Positions 33,396-44,952 of a DNA stretch of 64,000 bases are shown one piece after another (position 1 is the first letter of the stretch; each line of letters starts with the position of its first letter). A program made the position numbers and the translations under genes. The notes under the pieces are model-generated. The model was not told the origin of the DNA. It searched no databases and saw only the letters and a list, made by a program, of their open reading frames with translations. Source of the stretch: Phellopilus nigrolimitatus (lineage: Eukaryota > Basidiomycota > Agaricomycetes > Hymenochaetales > Hymenochaetaceae); NCBI GenBank assembly GCA_021029095.1, contig JAJOHG010000011.1:248001-312000 (forward strand). The letters are read 5' to 3'.

Positions 33396-34078
33396 TCAGA
33401 TACGGATATTTAGATCAACCTGCCATATGCCATGAAAGGTGTTAGTAAATCCAACAATAAAGACGTCGCCCGAGTTGGTTTCTCCATCTGGAAATCGGTG
33501 TATCTTGTACGCCTGAGCGTCATCCGAAATTTCCCTGCGCGAGCAATCCTGTCATCAAGTCGTACTTAATGGTCAGTCTCCGTGAGGGAGAAAAGGAGGC
33601 GTATGTGGAAACACACCACCATATATTTTTCCAATTGCTTTGCAACCTGTCCGACAAGCCCTGCGAGGGTGGAATAATTGAAAATTGGGACCCGTAATGT
33701 CTGGTGCCTAGTTTTTACATGCGAGTATCCCGGCCACTTGAAAAAGAAAATCAGCGAACGCAAAAGCAGAAAAGTCGCATGCACGTACATTCACGCAGAC
33801 TCGAATTTCATCTAGTCCTACGAGCGGCCGGATTAGCTGACGGAAATTCTCAATCTTAATCAAAATTTCAGGACAGTTAGCGTTGAATACGCTTATTCCG
33901 GGTACGACACTGTCGCTCAGTTGGACGGTGATGGCAGCTAGCGTTTCTCCTAGATTCAAATGACGACACATCAGTTTGGTGTGGTCTTCTAGAGTGCTCT
34001 GCGGGAGTTCAATGCTATGAGAGCAGTCAATATCAGCTGAAAAGACGTGTTGTAGGAAACGTACATAGTGTGGGCCAT
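33396..34078 (-). pseudogene. Orphan protein, copy 4, 5' frameshift
   Basis: Exons 2 and 3 and most of exon 1 are open and end FTNTFHGIWQVDLNIRI. Near the start, a net deletion of about 13 bases compared with copy 1 puts the ATG at 34078 out of frame with the rest. Its own frame stops within about 30 codons. Translation could begin only at an internal ATG (33971, MCRHLNLGET), losing the first third of exon 1. I treat it as a pseudogene or 5'-truncated gene. Confidence 0.7.
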
Positions 34079-34900
34079 TTTTTCACGATTTTTCTGAGGC
34101 TTTAGTCTGCGTGGCAAGGAATATGTGACTGCGTAGACACGAAGGATAGCGTTGGAAGTTAGGCGGAACGTTTACTAGTAAAGTGAGGGGACTGGGATGT
34201 GAAACGTCGGGGTTGCTGGGAGGGATTAAATACGAAGTGCAGTGTGTGGCTTAGACAGAATGGTAACAGCTATCGCTTTGATATCAGACAGCGGTCACGA
34301 AGCAAGTGCGAGGCCACAAACTCCAGTAAGGGGCACGGATTGGGGCAACCAGTTTCCGAGTGCTCAAAGCAGCTCGGGCCTGCTTGGAGGCGCGGTAGAC
34401 AATGGACACGCTTAGAGCGCAGTTGAAAGCGCCCGGACATGTGGTCCATGGCTTTGACTGTGCGCTTCTGTTTCCAGTCACATTGCCAAATGGATGTGTT
34501 TTCTTTTCTTGGTAATGATCGTCGGCAACTGGCAATGAAGAAATTTAGGGGAATGGACTCTGCACAAAGAATGGAGCCGCAGAAGATGGACCTGGTCTTG
34601 AATAGTCTGTTCGAGTGTCAGTGGCCACATTCATCCACGCATCGACACGCATTGCGCCTGCTGAACAGGCCGAGTGGACCATACATTGTACGGCGTTGTA
34701 CGGAAAGCCAGCCAGATCCATATCCTGAAAAAGCTTTAGAATGCTGCCGCTACCGTCGCGTGCCCATTGCAGTTCAACCGACGCTCTTGTTATCGGCGTC
34801 CCGGCATTCTAATGTTGGTGCTTAGTCACATTCAAGTCACGTCAACAACAACAAAGAACGCGACTCGCATCGGGAAGTTAGCCACCGGTGAACTGCATCG

Positions 34901-36566
34901 AAGGGAGCGAAGCCGAAAGTTTTTCGACTGTGCTCGTGATACTCGTGATCAGAGCACTCGGCAGCATCTGCTGACATCGCCAGGCACCAGGGGAGAAAGG
35001 CAGGTACAAATCAATGTCTTTGACTTGTATAACGAACGAAACGATCAAACTACGTACATGTGTATATACTTATTGACAGGGTCGCAGAGGTTAGGACAAG
35101 ATGGAAGGCTAAAGCTACGCAGTGATAGTCCGCTGTACATGTACGTATACGCGCCGCCTGCTATCTTCGTATTTAGAACGTCCAAATCGAGTCCGCAGTA
35201 GCTACATCAGTCCGTGTGGAGCAGATCAAGGAACGTGTGTCCGTGTGCATGGGCCTGGGGCCCGAACGAGGGGACGGGGAGTTGGCAGTGGAAAAAAAAA
35301 GAAGTGTGGTGGTTCGTGTCCTTTTTGTACATAGAAAAGCGAGAATGGATGTGCCGCTGCTCGGTGCGGGCCAAGCGGGGGATGCATGAACGCGTATTTC
35401 CGAGGCTGGCCGGAAAAGACAGAAGCAAGATAATGAAAAAAAATGAGCAATGTCCGGCCCAGCCACAGTTGACTATATGCAAGACCTCAAATGACATACC
35501 TCACTTGCGCGTTCGCAGCCAGAGCCAGCCAAGGTACCGTAGGAGCACGCTAGCGTCATTGAATCCCGGGTCCCTGCTCGCTTCCGCCGCGCACGCGCCA
35601 CGTCCCTATCTGCACAGAACCGCGCTAAACTGCGGCAAGCACGGCAGGTACGCGAGGGAGAAGAGGGGCAGTGGAGCGGGCCCGAAGAAAACGGATAGAG
35701 GCGGAAGATGGGGGGCCCGCTTTCGCAAGTCAGGGTCGATTTCAGTCGGGCTAGGTAAAAGAGAGGCGAACGGCGGCTCGGAGTGCGCTATTTAAGGCAT
35801 GCCAATGGCGGAGTAAGCTGCCATAGACCGAAACGGCGTGCGCAGTCACGCCGACACATTGCGCGAGCCGCAATGCAAGAGCCGAAGACAGGACCTCTCG
35901 ACGGTCCAAAGAACGGAACGGCGGGAAACGGGACGAAAGGAATGTGGAAAAGAAGAGAAAGAATTGACGGTCCGAGCTCGCTGCGGGTGGCAACGTCGAG
36001 AGCAAAAGGCGTAGATAGATAGACAGACGAGCGGACGGGTGCAGGTAGATATGTACTATGGCTAATATTTATAACCGGGCGATATGTATGTCTATATGCG
36101 AGGTGCGAGGTGCGAGGTGCGGGAGACGAGAAAACAGATGCGGACAGATGACGGGAACTGGGCTGGGAACAGGGGGACGGGCGTCAAGACGTCCGTGTTT
36201 GTTGAGTCAGGGATTAGGGACGCGCAGGCGGGGTTGAGGCGGGGAGAAGAACGCCGTTAGAAGGAAAGAGAGTGACACACGCGCATCGCTAGAGATGTAT
36301 TTTTTACAATAAAAAAAGAAAGATAGTTGGCGGGAAGGGAAGGGGGGCTAGAAAGATTTGGAAAAACAGCAGAAGAGGACGAAAACGAAAACAAAAGCGA
36401 AAGAGGTAATCAGTCAGGAGCATGGGACGACACATACACCCAGAGGTTTTCAGCAGGCCAGGGGCAGCAGAAAAGAATAAAACAAACGAACCGTCCTCCA
36501 CTCCACATCTCTGTCCCCCCCCCCTCCCTCCACCACGAAGCGAGAAAAAAGGTATCACGAACCGAC
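34901..36566. other. Long stretch without a supported gene
   Basis: The end of the repeat array reaches about 34.9 kb. After it the plus strand becomes purine-rich, with A and G runs (for example 35290-35310). There is a short tandem repeat of GAGGTGC (36098-36120) and a C run at 36516-36528. A plus-strand frame at 35214-35795 of 193 codons has the amino-acid bias of GC-rich noncoding DNA and no homology I can see. The last part is the 3' region of the Rho gene. Confidence 0.5.
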
Positions 36567-38301
36567 CTAGCACACGACGCAGCAGCCCCACTTCTTGCCG
36601 GCCTCGCCATCGTCGCGGCCGCCGCCCGCGCTCCCCCGGCGCGCGCGACCACCGCCGCGCCCTTCGACGCCCTCGCGCATGAGCATGCTCGCGCGCGTCG
36701 CGGCCTCGAACACGTCGTCAACGCCCTCCGAGCGCAGCGCGCTGCACTCCTTGTACGCCCGTGCGCCGATCTCGCGCGCCATCTCCTGCGCCGTGGCGGT
36801 TTGCACGTAGTTGTGCGCGAGCGGGGAGCCGGGCGGCTGCCGCAGGTCGGACTTGCACCCGACGAGGAGCACGGGGATCGAGGGCCCGCAGATGGAGCGG
36901 ACTTCTTCTATCCACTGTTAGATCACATTGGTTTGTTTGAAATAAGTGAGGAAAAATGTAAAGAGCGATAAGAATGAGTAGAAATATACCTTGACTGCAA
37001 CATTGTCTAACGAGTCGGGTGTATCGATCCCAAACGCAATAAGAATGACATGCGACTTTGAATACGAAAGTGGGCGTAATCGCTAAAACAAAAAAAGCCA
37101 CAAATCATTGAATATCTCAACCAGAACGAGCCACAAAAACAGCGCACTTCATATTCTTCCTGACCACTATTGAACAGATCAAGGGTTAGACAACAATGAC
37201 ATTTATTGCGAAAGAGTGAAAAATCAGGAACCGGGAGGATAGGAGCAAGATTTGTGCGGAGAAATAAGGAACAAGAATAAAGCAAGACGTACGCGGTATC
37301 CCATAACGCAAGCTGCACAGACTTCCCGTCTAACCGAATCTCGGCCACATAGTTGTCAAAAATAGCTGCGAGTGATGGGATTCGTAAGCGTGGTTCGTTT
37401 CACGGTTTGTTGAATAGACTTGAGTGGAGTGAGAAACAGGAAGATGCGAGAAGCAGGCGGGCGTGGGCGCGTGAGCTCAGAAGAGGCCGAAAGATTGTGC
37501 AGAAGCATGGAAAAAGGGATGAATTATAGCGATAGAAGGGGAGAAGGGCTCACTTGGTTGCTGAGGTGTCCAGCAGTCGGTTTTAGAGCCAGCCACGTCA
37601 ACGAACGATTGCACAGGAAAGCAAGCGAGATATTGTCCAGACAGAAAGGCAAAGACGGGCGCAAGTATCAAGTCCAAAGCATATTTAAAAGAGTCAGATA
37701 GATAATCAGCCACAGACAGACGGAGGTGTATCGCTGTGGAAAAGACATACGTATTCCTTCGGGAACTCGCCTAGGGCGAAGCAAGAGAGGAGGGAGGTCT
37801 TTCCGCACGCGCCTGCACATGCATACACCCCAGTATCCACGTCAGATTCCATAGAATGGCGATAGAAACCAATACGTCATTGTACCAGGCACACCAGGGC
37901 GATATGAGGAGCCCGGTCGGAGGCGGCCGGGGGACAGTAGGATGCGCAGTAAGAAAGAGAAAGCGCCAGACAGAGGTCGTGCAGATGCAGAATGTGATAT
38001 CACGGCGCCGGCGGCGATGAGCGGATAAAAAACGAATTTTGAGAGAACACGGATCGGTATAGAAGTCAGCACACGGAGCGGCGACGAACGCGCTGAAGCA
38101 GAAGAGAGACGCACCGTCGCCGACGATGACAAGCTTTCTCCGGATCTGTGTGTGGAGGTGAAGTGTGAGTGTCAAATGCACGCGTGGGTGGAGGCAGTTG
38201 TGCTGCTGAAGCAGGGTGTGGCTTGCGCATTGCACGTCGACCACTGCCACCAAGCAGGCCTGTCACAGCCTGCAAAGACGACGTACCGGGTTCTGGGACA
38301 T
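36567..38301 (-). CDS. Rho-family small GTPase (Rho3/Rho4-like)
   Basis: Seven exons, some tiny. Exon 1 is MSQNP (38287-38301). Then follow IRRKLVIVGDG, the P-loop GACGKTSLL, a 7-base microexon giving QPT (37554-37560), the effector loop TIFDNYVAEIRL, DTAGQEEYERLRPLSY (switch II, on a 19-base exon plus the next), SHVILIAFGIDTPDSLDNV, GCKSDLR (base recognition) and CSAL. A Gly/Arg-rich stretch precedes the C-terminus KKWGCCVVC, which gives a CaaX box CVVC for prenylation. Rho GTPases steer actin and secretion at the growing tip and septum. The assignment within the Rho group is tentative. All key residues are present. Confidence 0.88.
37554..37560 (-). other. 7-base microexon in the Rho gene
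   Basis: On the minus strand CTCAG-CAACCAA-GTGAGC provides an acceptor, seven coding bases and a consensus donor. Joining the previous exon (ends GAA TAC), these seven bases and the next exon (starts CT ATT TTT) gives E-Y-Q-P-T-I-F-D-N, the Rho effector loop. Skipping it shifts the frame and removes the conserved P-T, so it must be included for a normal protein. Confidence 0.8.
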
Positions 38302-39986
38302 GGTTGAACCAAAAGAAACGACGTGTGGTGCGGTCGAAGGCGGAAACGGATCGTGAAGCTCGAGCGGCTTGGGCAGCGACTGCGGAGGGAGATGGGGTAC
38401 TCTAGATGACGCTTGACGCGGTGGAGTGAGAAGTCGTAAAGAGGCAGAGGTAGAAGTGGTCGTGGTCGTAAGAGGGGCTCGCCGCTCGAAATTCGAGACT
38501 CGAGTAAAAGGATATGCCGGGCCTGGCTCTTGCTCTTGCTCTGCTGGTCGTGGATTGGTAGGAAGAGAGATGTCGCCGGAGGCGATGCGGATGTCGAGCG
38601 CACCTCTGATCCTACAACTTTCTCGTAATCCTGTCCCTAAGCCGCGTTGCCGACCTCATTCTTATTTCTTCCTCATTCTCTTCCTCCCGTCTTCACTTCA
38701 TTCATCCTTTTCTTATCTCCATTGTATTATACGCTGCTTTCCCTCTGATTTCTCAGTAAAAAAAGAAAAAAAGGTCTGCGCAGCCCTGGCAGATGTTTCA
38801 TAACAAACTGGCACCCACAGCTTCGCGGGCCTTCTGTCTTCTGTCTTCTGTCTTCTGGATCTGATCATCGCCGGCCGCTATGTATGCGCCCTCCATCTCC
38901 ACCTGCTACACCGTCCCGGCCTCCCCCGTTTTTTCAAAAACGGCCACCGCTGCCCGACGCGTGCGCATTGCGCAGTCGACAGTCCAATTTCTCCCGCGCC
39001 CGCCGTCGTCCGGCTGAGATGCCCTTTGTCTCGATCTTACGATTCCCTATCGATATCAGCACAGCGTGGCTCTCGTCTCATCCGTGGGGCGCCCGCGTTC
39101 TGTCAGCGCCGCCGTTCGCATCTGCCACGTACTAGAACTCGACGCAAACGGTCCTTCGAGAGTTCCGGTTGTGGTTCGACTTTCGGCGTTCATTTGATGA
39201 AAGCCACTGGGCGGCGCCTGCTGTCGGTGACTTGTCAATGAATTTACGCGTTTCAAGCCTGAGCGAGGTGCCGAGGGTCACGCAGCGAGACCGAAACGCG
39301 TCGGCATGCGGAACTGTCGACACGTCTACGTCGGGGCAAGCATGTCTGAGAGGATCTGAGGATCTCTAAATACAACGTCTAGAACCAGACTTGGATCTCA
39401 GGAGTCAGCGCACTGCGCTCCTTCTGGAGATTCGAGAAGGCTGCCTATGTACATATAGTATAACTTCCTGGACATCGTGCGCGCGCGGCTCCTCTCTTCC
39501 ATTCGTTGATCGACTGCGCTGTGTTTTTAATAGCCCGCCCAGCCACGAACGAGAATCTATTACTAAAATAGCTACTACGCAGCTCGTAGCCTCGCTCTCG
39601 CCCGGGATTTTCCCAGCTCCCAACGGCTAGCAGCTTATCTCGCCTGCTCCGAAACGCGAATCGGCGTGCGCCTCTCCTGGACTAGTCTGACAAGGACAAC
39701 ACGTCCAACAGCCTAACAGCCTACTCTATTTACATATGTCGTCTGCGTCAACGTCCGTCCGTCGGAGCCAACTCGGCCCCCTCTATCCTCCGATCACGAA
39801 CCAACGGTCCATCCGCCATCCCAGCTTCTGCCGAATCATAACTCCCATGGTTCGCCCATAGCCGTCCATTCATCGGCGCAGCAGCGACATCTATATTCTG
39901 TACCCTATCCTATCGTGTCCTTTCTCTGGCGGCCCCGAAGAGGCACACCCCGGGTCGCCGGGCTGCCAAACATACATGTAATAATA
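38302..39986. other. Intergenic region, no supported gene
   Basis: The first part is the Rho promoter. Pyrimidine tracts lie at 38660-38760 and a TCTGTCT repeat at 38833-38857. A plus-strand frame from the ATG at 38880 gives 45 codons; longer frames near 38884-39370 change amino-acid style and match nothing. Nothing else is recognised. Confidence 0.5.
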
Positions 39987-40249
39987 TCATCGAATTCCCG
40001 GTGTGTCGGAAATGCGCAAGAAGACGCGGCACATTGTGTGCAGCGTCGCGACGCCGAGCATCTCGAGCGCTCCAGCGCCCAACGCTCTCATCTCCGCGTT
40101 CTCGTCGACCAGGTGCGCGCCGACTTCTGTGCCTTGCATTGCTCCACCGTTCCGCTCTTCTCGCGGGAGTGCCTGTGTCTCCTTATCTTCCTGAGCGCCC
40201 TGTCCTCTTTTTGTCGTTTGTTCGTGTGCTATTAAAGCTTCTTGTTCCT
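39987..40249 (-). other. Exon-like open frame downstream of the sugar transporter
   Basis: Right after an acceptor-like CTTAG the minus-strand frame is open for 87 codons, charged at first (EQTTKRGQGAQEDKETQ), then helical (EMRALGAGALEMLGVATLHT), ending TPGIR. A start could be the ATG at 40139. It may be an alternative last exon of the sugar transporter (a weak GT donor lies at its final lysine codon), a small separate gene, or chance. Confidence 0.2.
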
Positions 40250-40400
40250 AAGTCTTATGAGGCGAACGGCGGAAATTAGAAGAGAAACCCAATCACGAAA
40301 ACGCGAACTTCTCCGGCGGGCCAGCTCTTTAGAAAAAAGTACAATCCGATTCGGAACGTTTCTGGACATACAAAAATCGCAATTGAATAATGGGTTATCG

Positions 40401-42624
40401 TTAGATATCATTTGTGTCAACTTTATCGTCTGGGAGTTCCTCGACGGACGACGGCGTATCTTGGCGGCTCTCGGCGTCGAGAAGCTGAGACCGGCATTTG
40501 TAGGCTGGGCAGGCATGGTCATCCATCATGAGGACCAGAAGATAGATACCGAAAGAAACGAAAACTCACATGAGAACTTGCGTGCAGGAACATGGTTATA
40601 AAACAGCCTGATATCACTTTTTAGACACAAGAAAGAGTCGAGGAACAAGGAACGCACTCATCAAGCTCCTCGAGCTTCCTTCCTTTCGTTTCAGGGAGGA
40701 AGAAGTCTGCGAATCGAGTGAGCGGCCCGCAACTACAACACAGAGTGACAGAGAATGAGCGTACAGATGAAGACGAAGGTTACGAGGTTGGATGGTGCCC
40801 AGATCCAAGCGACTGTACATATGTAGGTCTTAGCACACCACGAAAGAAAAAGAAAAAGAAAATACACACCTTTCGCCCCCAAGTTCAGCCCATCCACGTT
40901 TATGAAAAACGGCGTCGTAAACACAGTGAGCCACGCGAAGAAGAAGCCGACGGCCATGCCCGCGCCGAACGCGTAGCTCCGCAGGCGGTTCGCGGCCATC
41001 TCGCCCGCGGCCGCCCAGCCGAGCGGGCCGATCGTCGCGCCGTACGTGCCCAGGAAGACGCACAGCATCGCGACGAGCGCCTTGCCCGACGCCGCGGACG
41101 CGCCGGCCAGCGTGCCGAGCAGCGCGACAGCGAACATGGAGACGGTCGTCGCGCCGAACCCCCAGAGCAGCAGCGTGCGCCGCCCGAAGCGCCGCGCCAG
41201 AGGGAGCGCGCAGAGCGAGGTGCCGACGTTGACGCTCTGCAGGATGATCGTGTTCGTGAATGGTTTCGTCGTGCCCGCGATCTGGAAGAAGAACGTGCCG
41301 TCTGCCAGGAGTCGGCCTCAGGTCATTTATATGAGGAAATGGTGAGCAACTTACAGCCGACTAGGAAATTGACACCGGATGCAGCATGGAAAGTTGCACA
41401 AGCAATACAGAGAAGGGTGCGCCGCTAAGCATGCAGATTTCAGTGGGCTATGAAATTTCCGCCAATCTCAGCACATTGAAGCTCACTAAGTCCGGGCCTT
41501 TCCAAATATCCTTCCAGATGACGTCTGTCGCCACCTGCTTCTCGACAGATATCGCCTCCTGGATAGCTTTCAGCTCCTCTTCGATCTCTTCTCGACGAGT
41601 CCCTCCAGGTCGCAGTCGGATCAATGAGCGCTCAGCCTCCGCCTCTCTGCCTTTCACCGCAAGCCAGCGCGGTGATTCGGGGATCATCCAGACCACGAAA
41701 AAGAGCCACACCGGAACGACGTATAGAATAGCAAGCTGTATCTGGTACGAATGCTTTGTGAGGTTGCTCTGTAACGCATTCGAAACGATAGCACCGATGA
41801 AGCCCCCGAGGTTGACGAAAGGCTGGAACACGGAAACCATGAGTCCCCTCTGAGAGTGGATTCAGAAAACTCATCAGCGTGCTAGAGAATGAAAAACAAA
41901 CTAGGTGTGCCGGTGCGACCTCGCTGATATACAAGACAGTCATGTTGACATAGATGCCATTTGAAATACCTTTCATAAATTAATCAAAACAAGCCTTTTT
42001 TGAGAAGGAGGGACATAGTGAATATGAAACGGGAGCTCACCAAGTAGCAGGCGTCCAATATACACAGGCCACTGAACGGTAACTAGAATTTGGATGGTAA
42101 TGCCAATGCAACCTATGATGGACGCAACCGCGAATCCTGCTCGACGGCCGAGCCCAGTAGAGAAGGGGCCGATTACGCAGGATGCGATGATGAGACCGAC
42201 TTGCAAAAGACTTGTAATAAGCTGTTGGAATTGTGTCTTATTTAGAAGAAAAAAATGAGTACAACGAAAAAAGAGTATGAAAGATTAAAATTTACTTGGA
42301 TAACAAATGTTCCGTCTGTTGATGGGACGCCGAACACGCGCAAGAAGCCTTGCATGGCCTGGAAGCCGTTAATAATCTAAAGGGAGAACCGGTCAGTCTA
42401 ACGTCTACCATTCGCAAAATTGGGCTGCACGGACACCAGTGTCAAATCCATACTGGAAATTCGACACCGCTACAATAAGACAAATGGAGAAGCACTGCTC
42501 ATTATTCATTGTCAGATGTACCAAAATGCAGGATTAAGTAGAGCGCCACCTTGATGTTATGTTTCAACGTCGTATTGGACATCGCCGTAGCGCCTCCAGC
42601 GGGAATGTCGACTACTCCGACCAT
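40401..42624 (-). CDS. MFS sugar transporter (hexose/maltose permease type)
   Basis: Spliced gene of about ten exons. It begins MVGVVDIPAGGATAMSNTTL. Family marks of the sugar-porter group appear in order: NFQYGFDTG in helix 1, GLGRRAG, WPVYIGRLLLG, PESPRWLAVKGREAEAERSL, FGRRTLLLWG, and FFLPETKGRKLEELDELF after the last helix. The tail ends SSVEELPDDKVDTNDI at a TAA at 40401-40403, after a splice that restores the usual LDELF...ARKF stretch. About twelve membrane spans are expected in the plasma membrane, with proton-coupled uptake of a mono- or disaccharide. The substrate cannot be told from sequence. No break in frame was found. Upstream is an 870-base gap before the dioxygenase. Confidence 0.87.
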
Positions 42625-43497
42625 GCCTTGTGCGAATTCGCGCTAAAGTGGGTCGGACAACCGTGTCTCTCTTGAACGCCATTTGTCCTTCAAGTGCCAA
42701 CCCATGGCTAATTAAAGAAGCGAGACTTCCATGCCGTCTCCTTAAGCTCGAGCGAGTATACTTTGCCGCCTACAACTCCGGATTGAATAGAAGGAAGGGC
42801 ATGGGATCCACGAGCCGTGTTAGACATTGAATCTCTAAGCATTCTCGCCGAGAAGTAGTATCATCAGATGACCGGCAGTTGTGTCGTGGGGTGAACGGGA
42901 AAGACGAAAATGACCCATCCAGCGCCTTAAATCGAGGATATCTTGATCTCTGCGCGGAGAGAAAGGCTCATCTGACTGGTGCCTAATTTAAGGCGAATTG
43001 TATCCGAGTGATTATAATTTGCTACGATGAGAACCTGTTCACAAAGCTTTGCTATTATTGTCATCTCTTTGGATGTAATAAAGCGGAAAAAAAACTCATA
43101 TTAGTCGCATACATTTAAAAAGAGCAGTAGCCTACTCTGTGAGGCGACAAAACCTGCTGGCGTCGTCGCCGAGGAAGGACGACAAGAGAGATTCAAAAGC
43201 AAAGGAGGCTTCTGAACAGAACAGCCTCAACATTTTTTCCAGAAATGGGAGTTATACAGTTTCTTCTCACAGCCGAGGTGGCGTCAACTTTCTTTTTTCT
43301 CCAGCATTTACCACGAAACTCATGATCTACAAGTACATTCCGGTGCGCAAAAGCACAACGTTTGCTTAGGAATCCGGTCATGTGGTGGCCTGAATCCGCG
43401 CAGATAAAGGACTCAGAATGACCGAGGCGCAGGGACGTCTTCGATCCTCCCAGAAGTTCACTGATTGAAGTCCGAGCAAGACTGAACCGCTGTAGCT
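42625..43497. other. Divergent intergenic region between transporter and dioxygenase
   Basis: No gene is seen. The two genes are read away from each other, so the gap holds both promoters. A frame of 76 codons at 43139-43369 has no recognisable content. Confidence 0.5.
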
Positions 43498-44952
43498 ATG
43501 TCTGCCACTGCTACTACGACTAATACTACTACATACGCCAATGGACACATTAAAGCAACTGCATTGGATCCCGTGAAGATTGGCTCTTTGACTTGCAAGC
43601 CACTCCATCAGACGTTTGGTGCCGAGTAAGCAGCAATAATGCGTTTTTTTTCTCTTTCACTCGCCTCAGTGCTGACTATCTGACATCTTGAAGAATTGAA
43701 GGTATAGAGTTCTCCAAGCCTGTTCCAGATGAGCAAATCAAAGATGTTGTCGAAGCACAGACTAGGTAAGCTGAGATTACCGTCTAACTCTCGAACTTAC
43801 GATTTCGACATGTAAAAATTAAGATTTGGAGTCACCGTTTACCGAAACACGGGCTTGACGGACGAGGCGCATATTGCTTTCAGCCGTCAACTAGGCTTCC
43901 TTGAGAAAGTGCCCAAGTTCCGAGGTCCGAATGTGCCAGACCGCTTCGGCTACCCCGAGCTCTTCGACGCGGGTAACACGGACCTCGACGGATCCATTAT
44001 TAAGAAAGACAGCCGGCGCTGGTGGTACAACAAAGGTCGGGCTCATCCGCGCTAATTAATCGCTGAAATTTCAGAAATCAAATATATCGTAACAGGAAAC
44101 GCACTCTGGCATACAGACTCTTCATTTAACCAGCACCGCAGCAAGTACTCGCTTCTCCTCGCGCACAAAGTGCCAAAGGAAGGTGGAGATACAGGCTTCG
44201 CCGATGTGCGTCGAGCATTCCGAGACCTTCCAGAGGAGCGCAAAGCCAAGCTCCGTGGACTTGTTTGCAAGCATGAGTGAGCGTTCCGAATCTGTCCTAT
44301 TAAACAAACCATTACTTCTTACACCGACAACTTTCGTCCTGGGATGCAGCCTCTGGCACTCCCGCAAGCTCGCCGCCCCAGAGGAATATGCGAGCGTTAC
44401 CGAGCACGAACTGAACGCTAAGCCGCCTGCATACCACAAGCTTGTTCAGATCGCTCCGGACGGCGAAGAGGTTCGCCGCCTTTTCTATCCTCGGAAATTA
44501 AAGAAAGTTATTAAATAGCTATTAACGTCGATGGTGTCCAGTCGCTGTATATCGCTGCCCATGCCGCCGAGATCGTCGGGATGCCGAAGGATGAAGGACT
44601 AAGGATCATCACGGAACTCATGGACCACTGCACGCAGTCGAAGTACACGATGGCCGTGAAATGGTATCAGCCCGGTGATCTCGTACGTATGCTCAACAAA
44701 ATAAACCTGACGCACGTGCACTAAAATAATTTTTTTCAATTATACATGTAGGTCTTTTGGGGTGAGCAAGCATCGTCATGTTATATTTATCGTTTGCTTA
44801 TACTTTTCAATGCAGACAATCGCGCGTCTATGCATCGCGCGACGCCTTCAGCGACCAGATGGAGGTTCGCGACATGCGTCGCACCACGGTCTTTGATGAT
44901 GGACCGGACAAGGATGGTGTCCCCGAAACTGGTAACAAATAGCCTACGATGA
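43498..44952 (+). CDS. TauD/TfdA-type Fe(II)/2-oxoglutarate dioxygenase, copy 1
   Basis: Spliced gene from MSATATTTNTTTYANG. Family blocks: GVTVYRNTGLTDEAHIAFSR, GNALWHTDSSFN with the metal-binding H-x-D, SLWHSRKLAAPEEY, SLYIAAHAAEIVGMPKDEG, and VFWDNRASMHRAT with the distal histidine. An intron at 44471-44549 with donor GTTCGC and a CTATTAAC branch site joins APDGEE to SLYIAA. After MHRAT the literal frame continues for about 30 unusual residues to a TGA at 44950-44952. The expected RDMRRTTVFDDGP tail lies one base out of frame and ends at 44942. The class hydroxylates or cleaves small acids or sulfonates; the substrate is unknown. It may be inactive if the frame loss is real. Confidence 0.78.

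Larger units (their letters stand above)
30988..34900. repeat. Tandem array of about 2 kb units carrying the orphan gene
   Basis: The same boundary sequence (cttagtcacattca followed by cacgtcaacaacaac, then CACYGGTGAACTGCA) occurs at about 30999, 33024 and 34820. This gives two complete unit steps of about 2.0 and 1.8 kb. Each unit holds an orphan gene on the minus strand, its TATA element, a stretch with ATGGACACGCTT and GTTTTCTTTTCTTG landmarks, and the boundary. Divergence between units is clearly visible, so the array is not recent. Confidence 0.75.

Noticed and set aside
35214..35795. A 193-codon plus-strand frame
   Set aside because: Residue composition follows GC- and purine-rich DNA, with no domain, conserved block or splice context.
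36098..36120. GAGGTGC short tandem repeat as a regulatory array
   Set aside because: Only three copies in noncoding DNA; an ordinary microsatellite.
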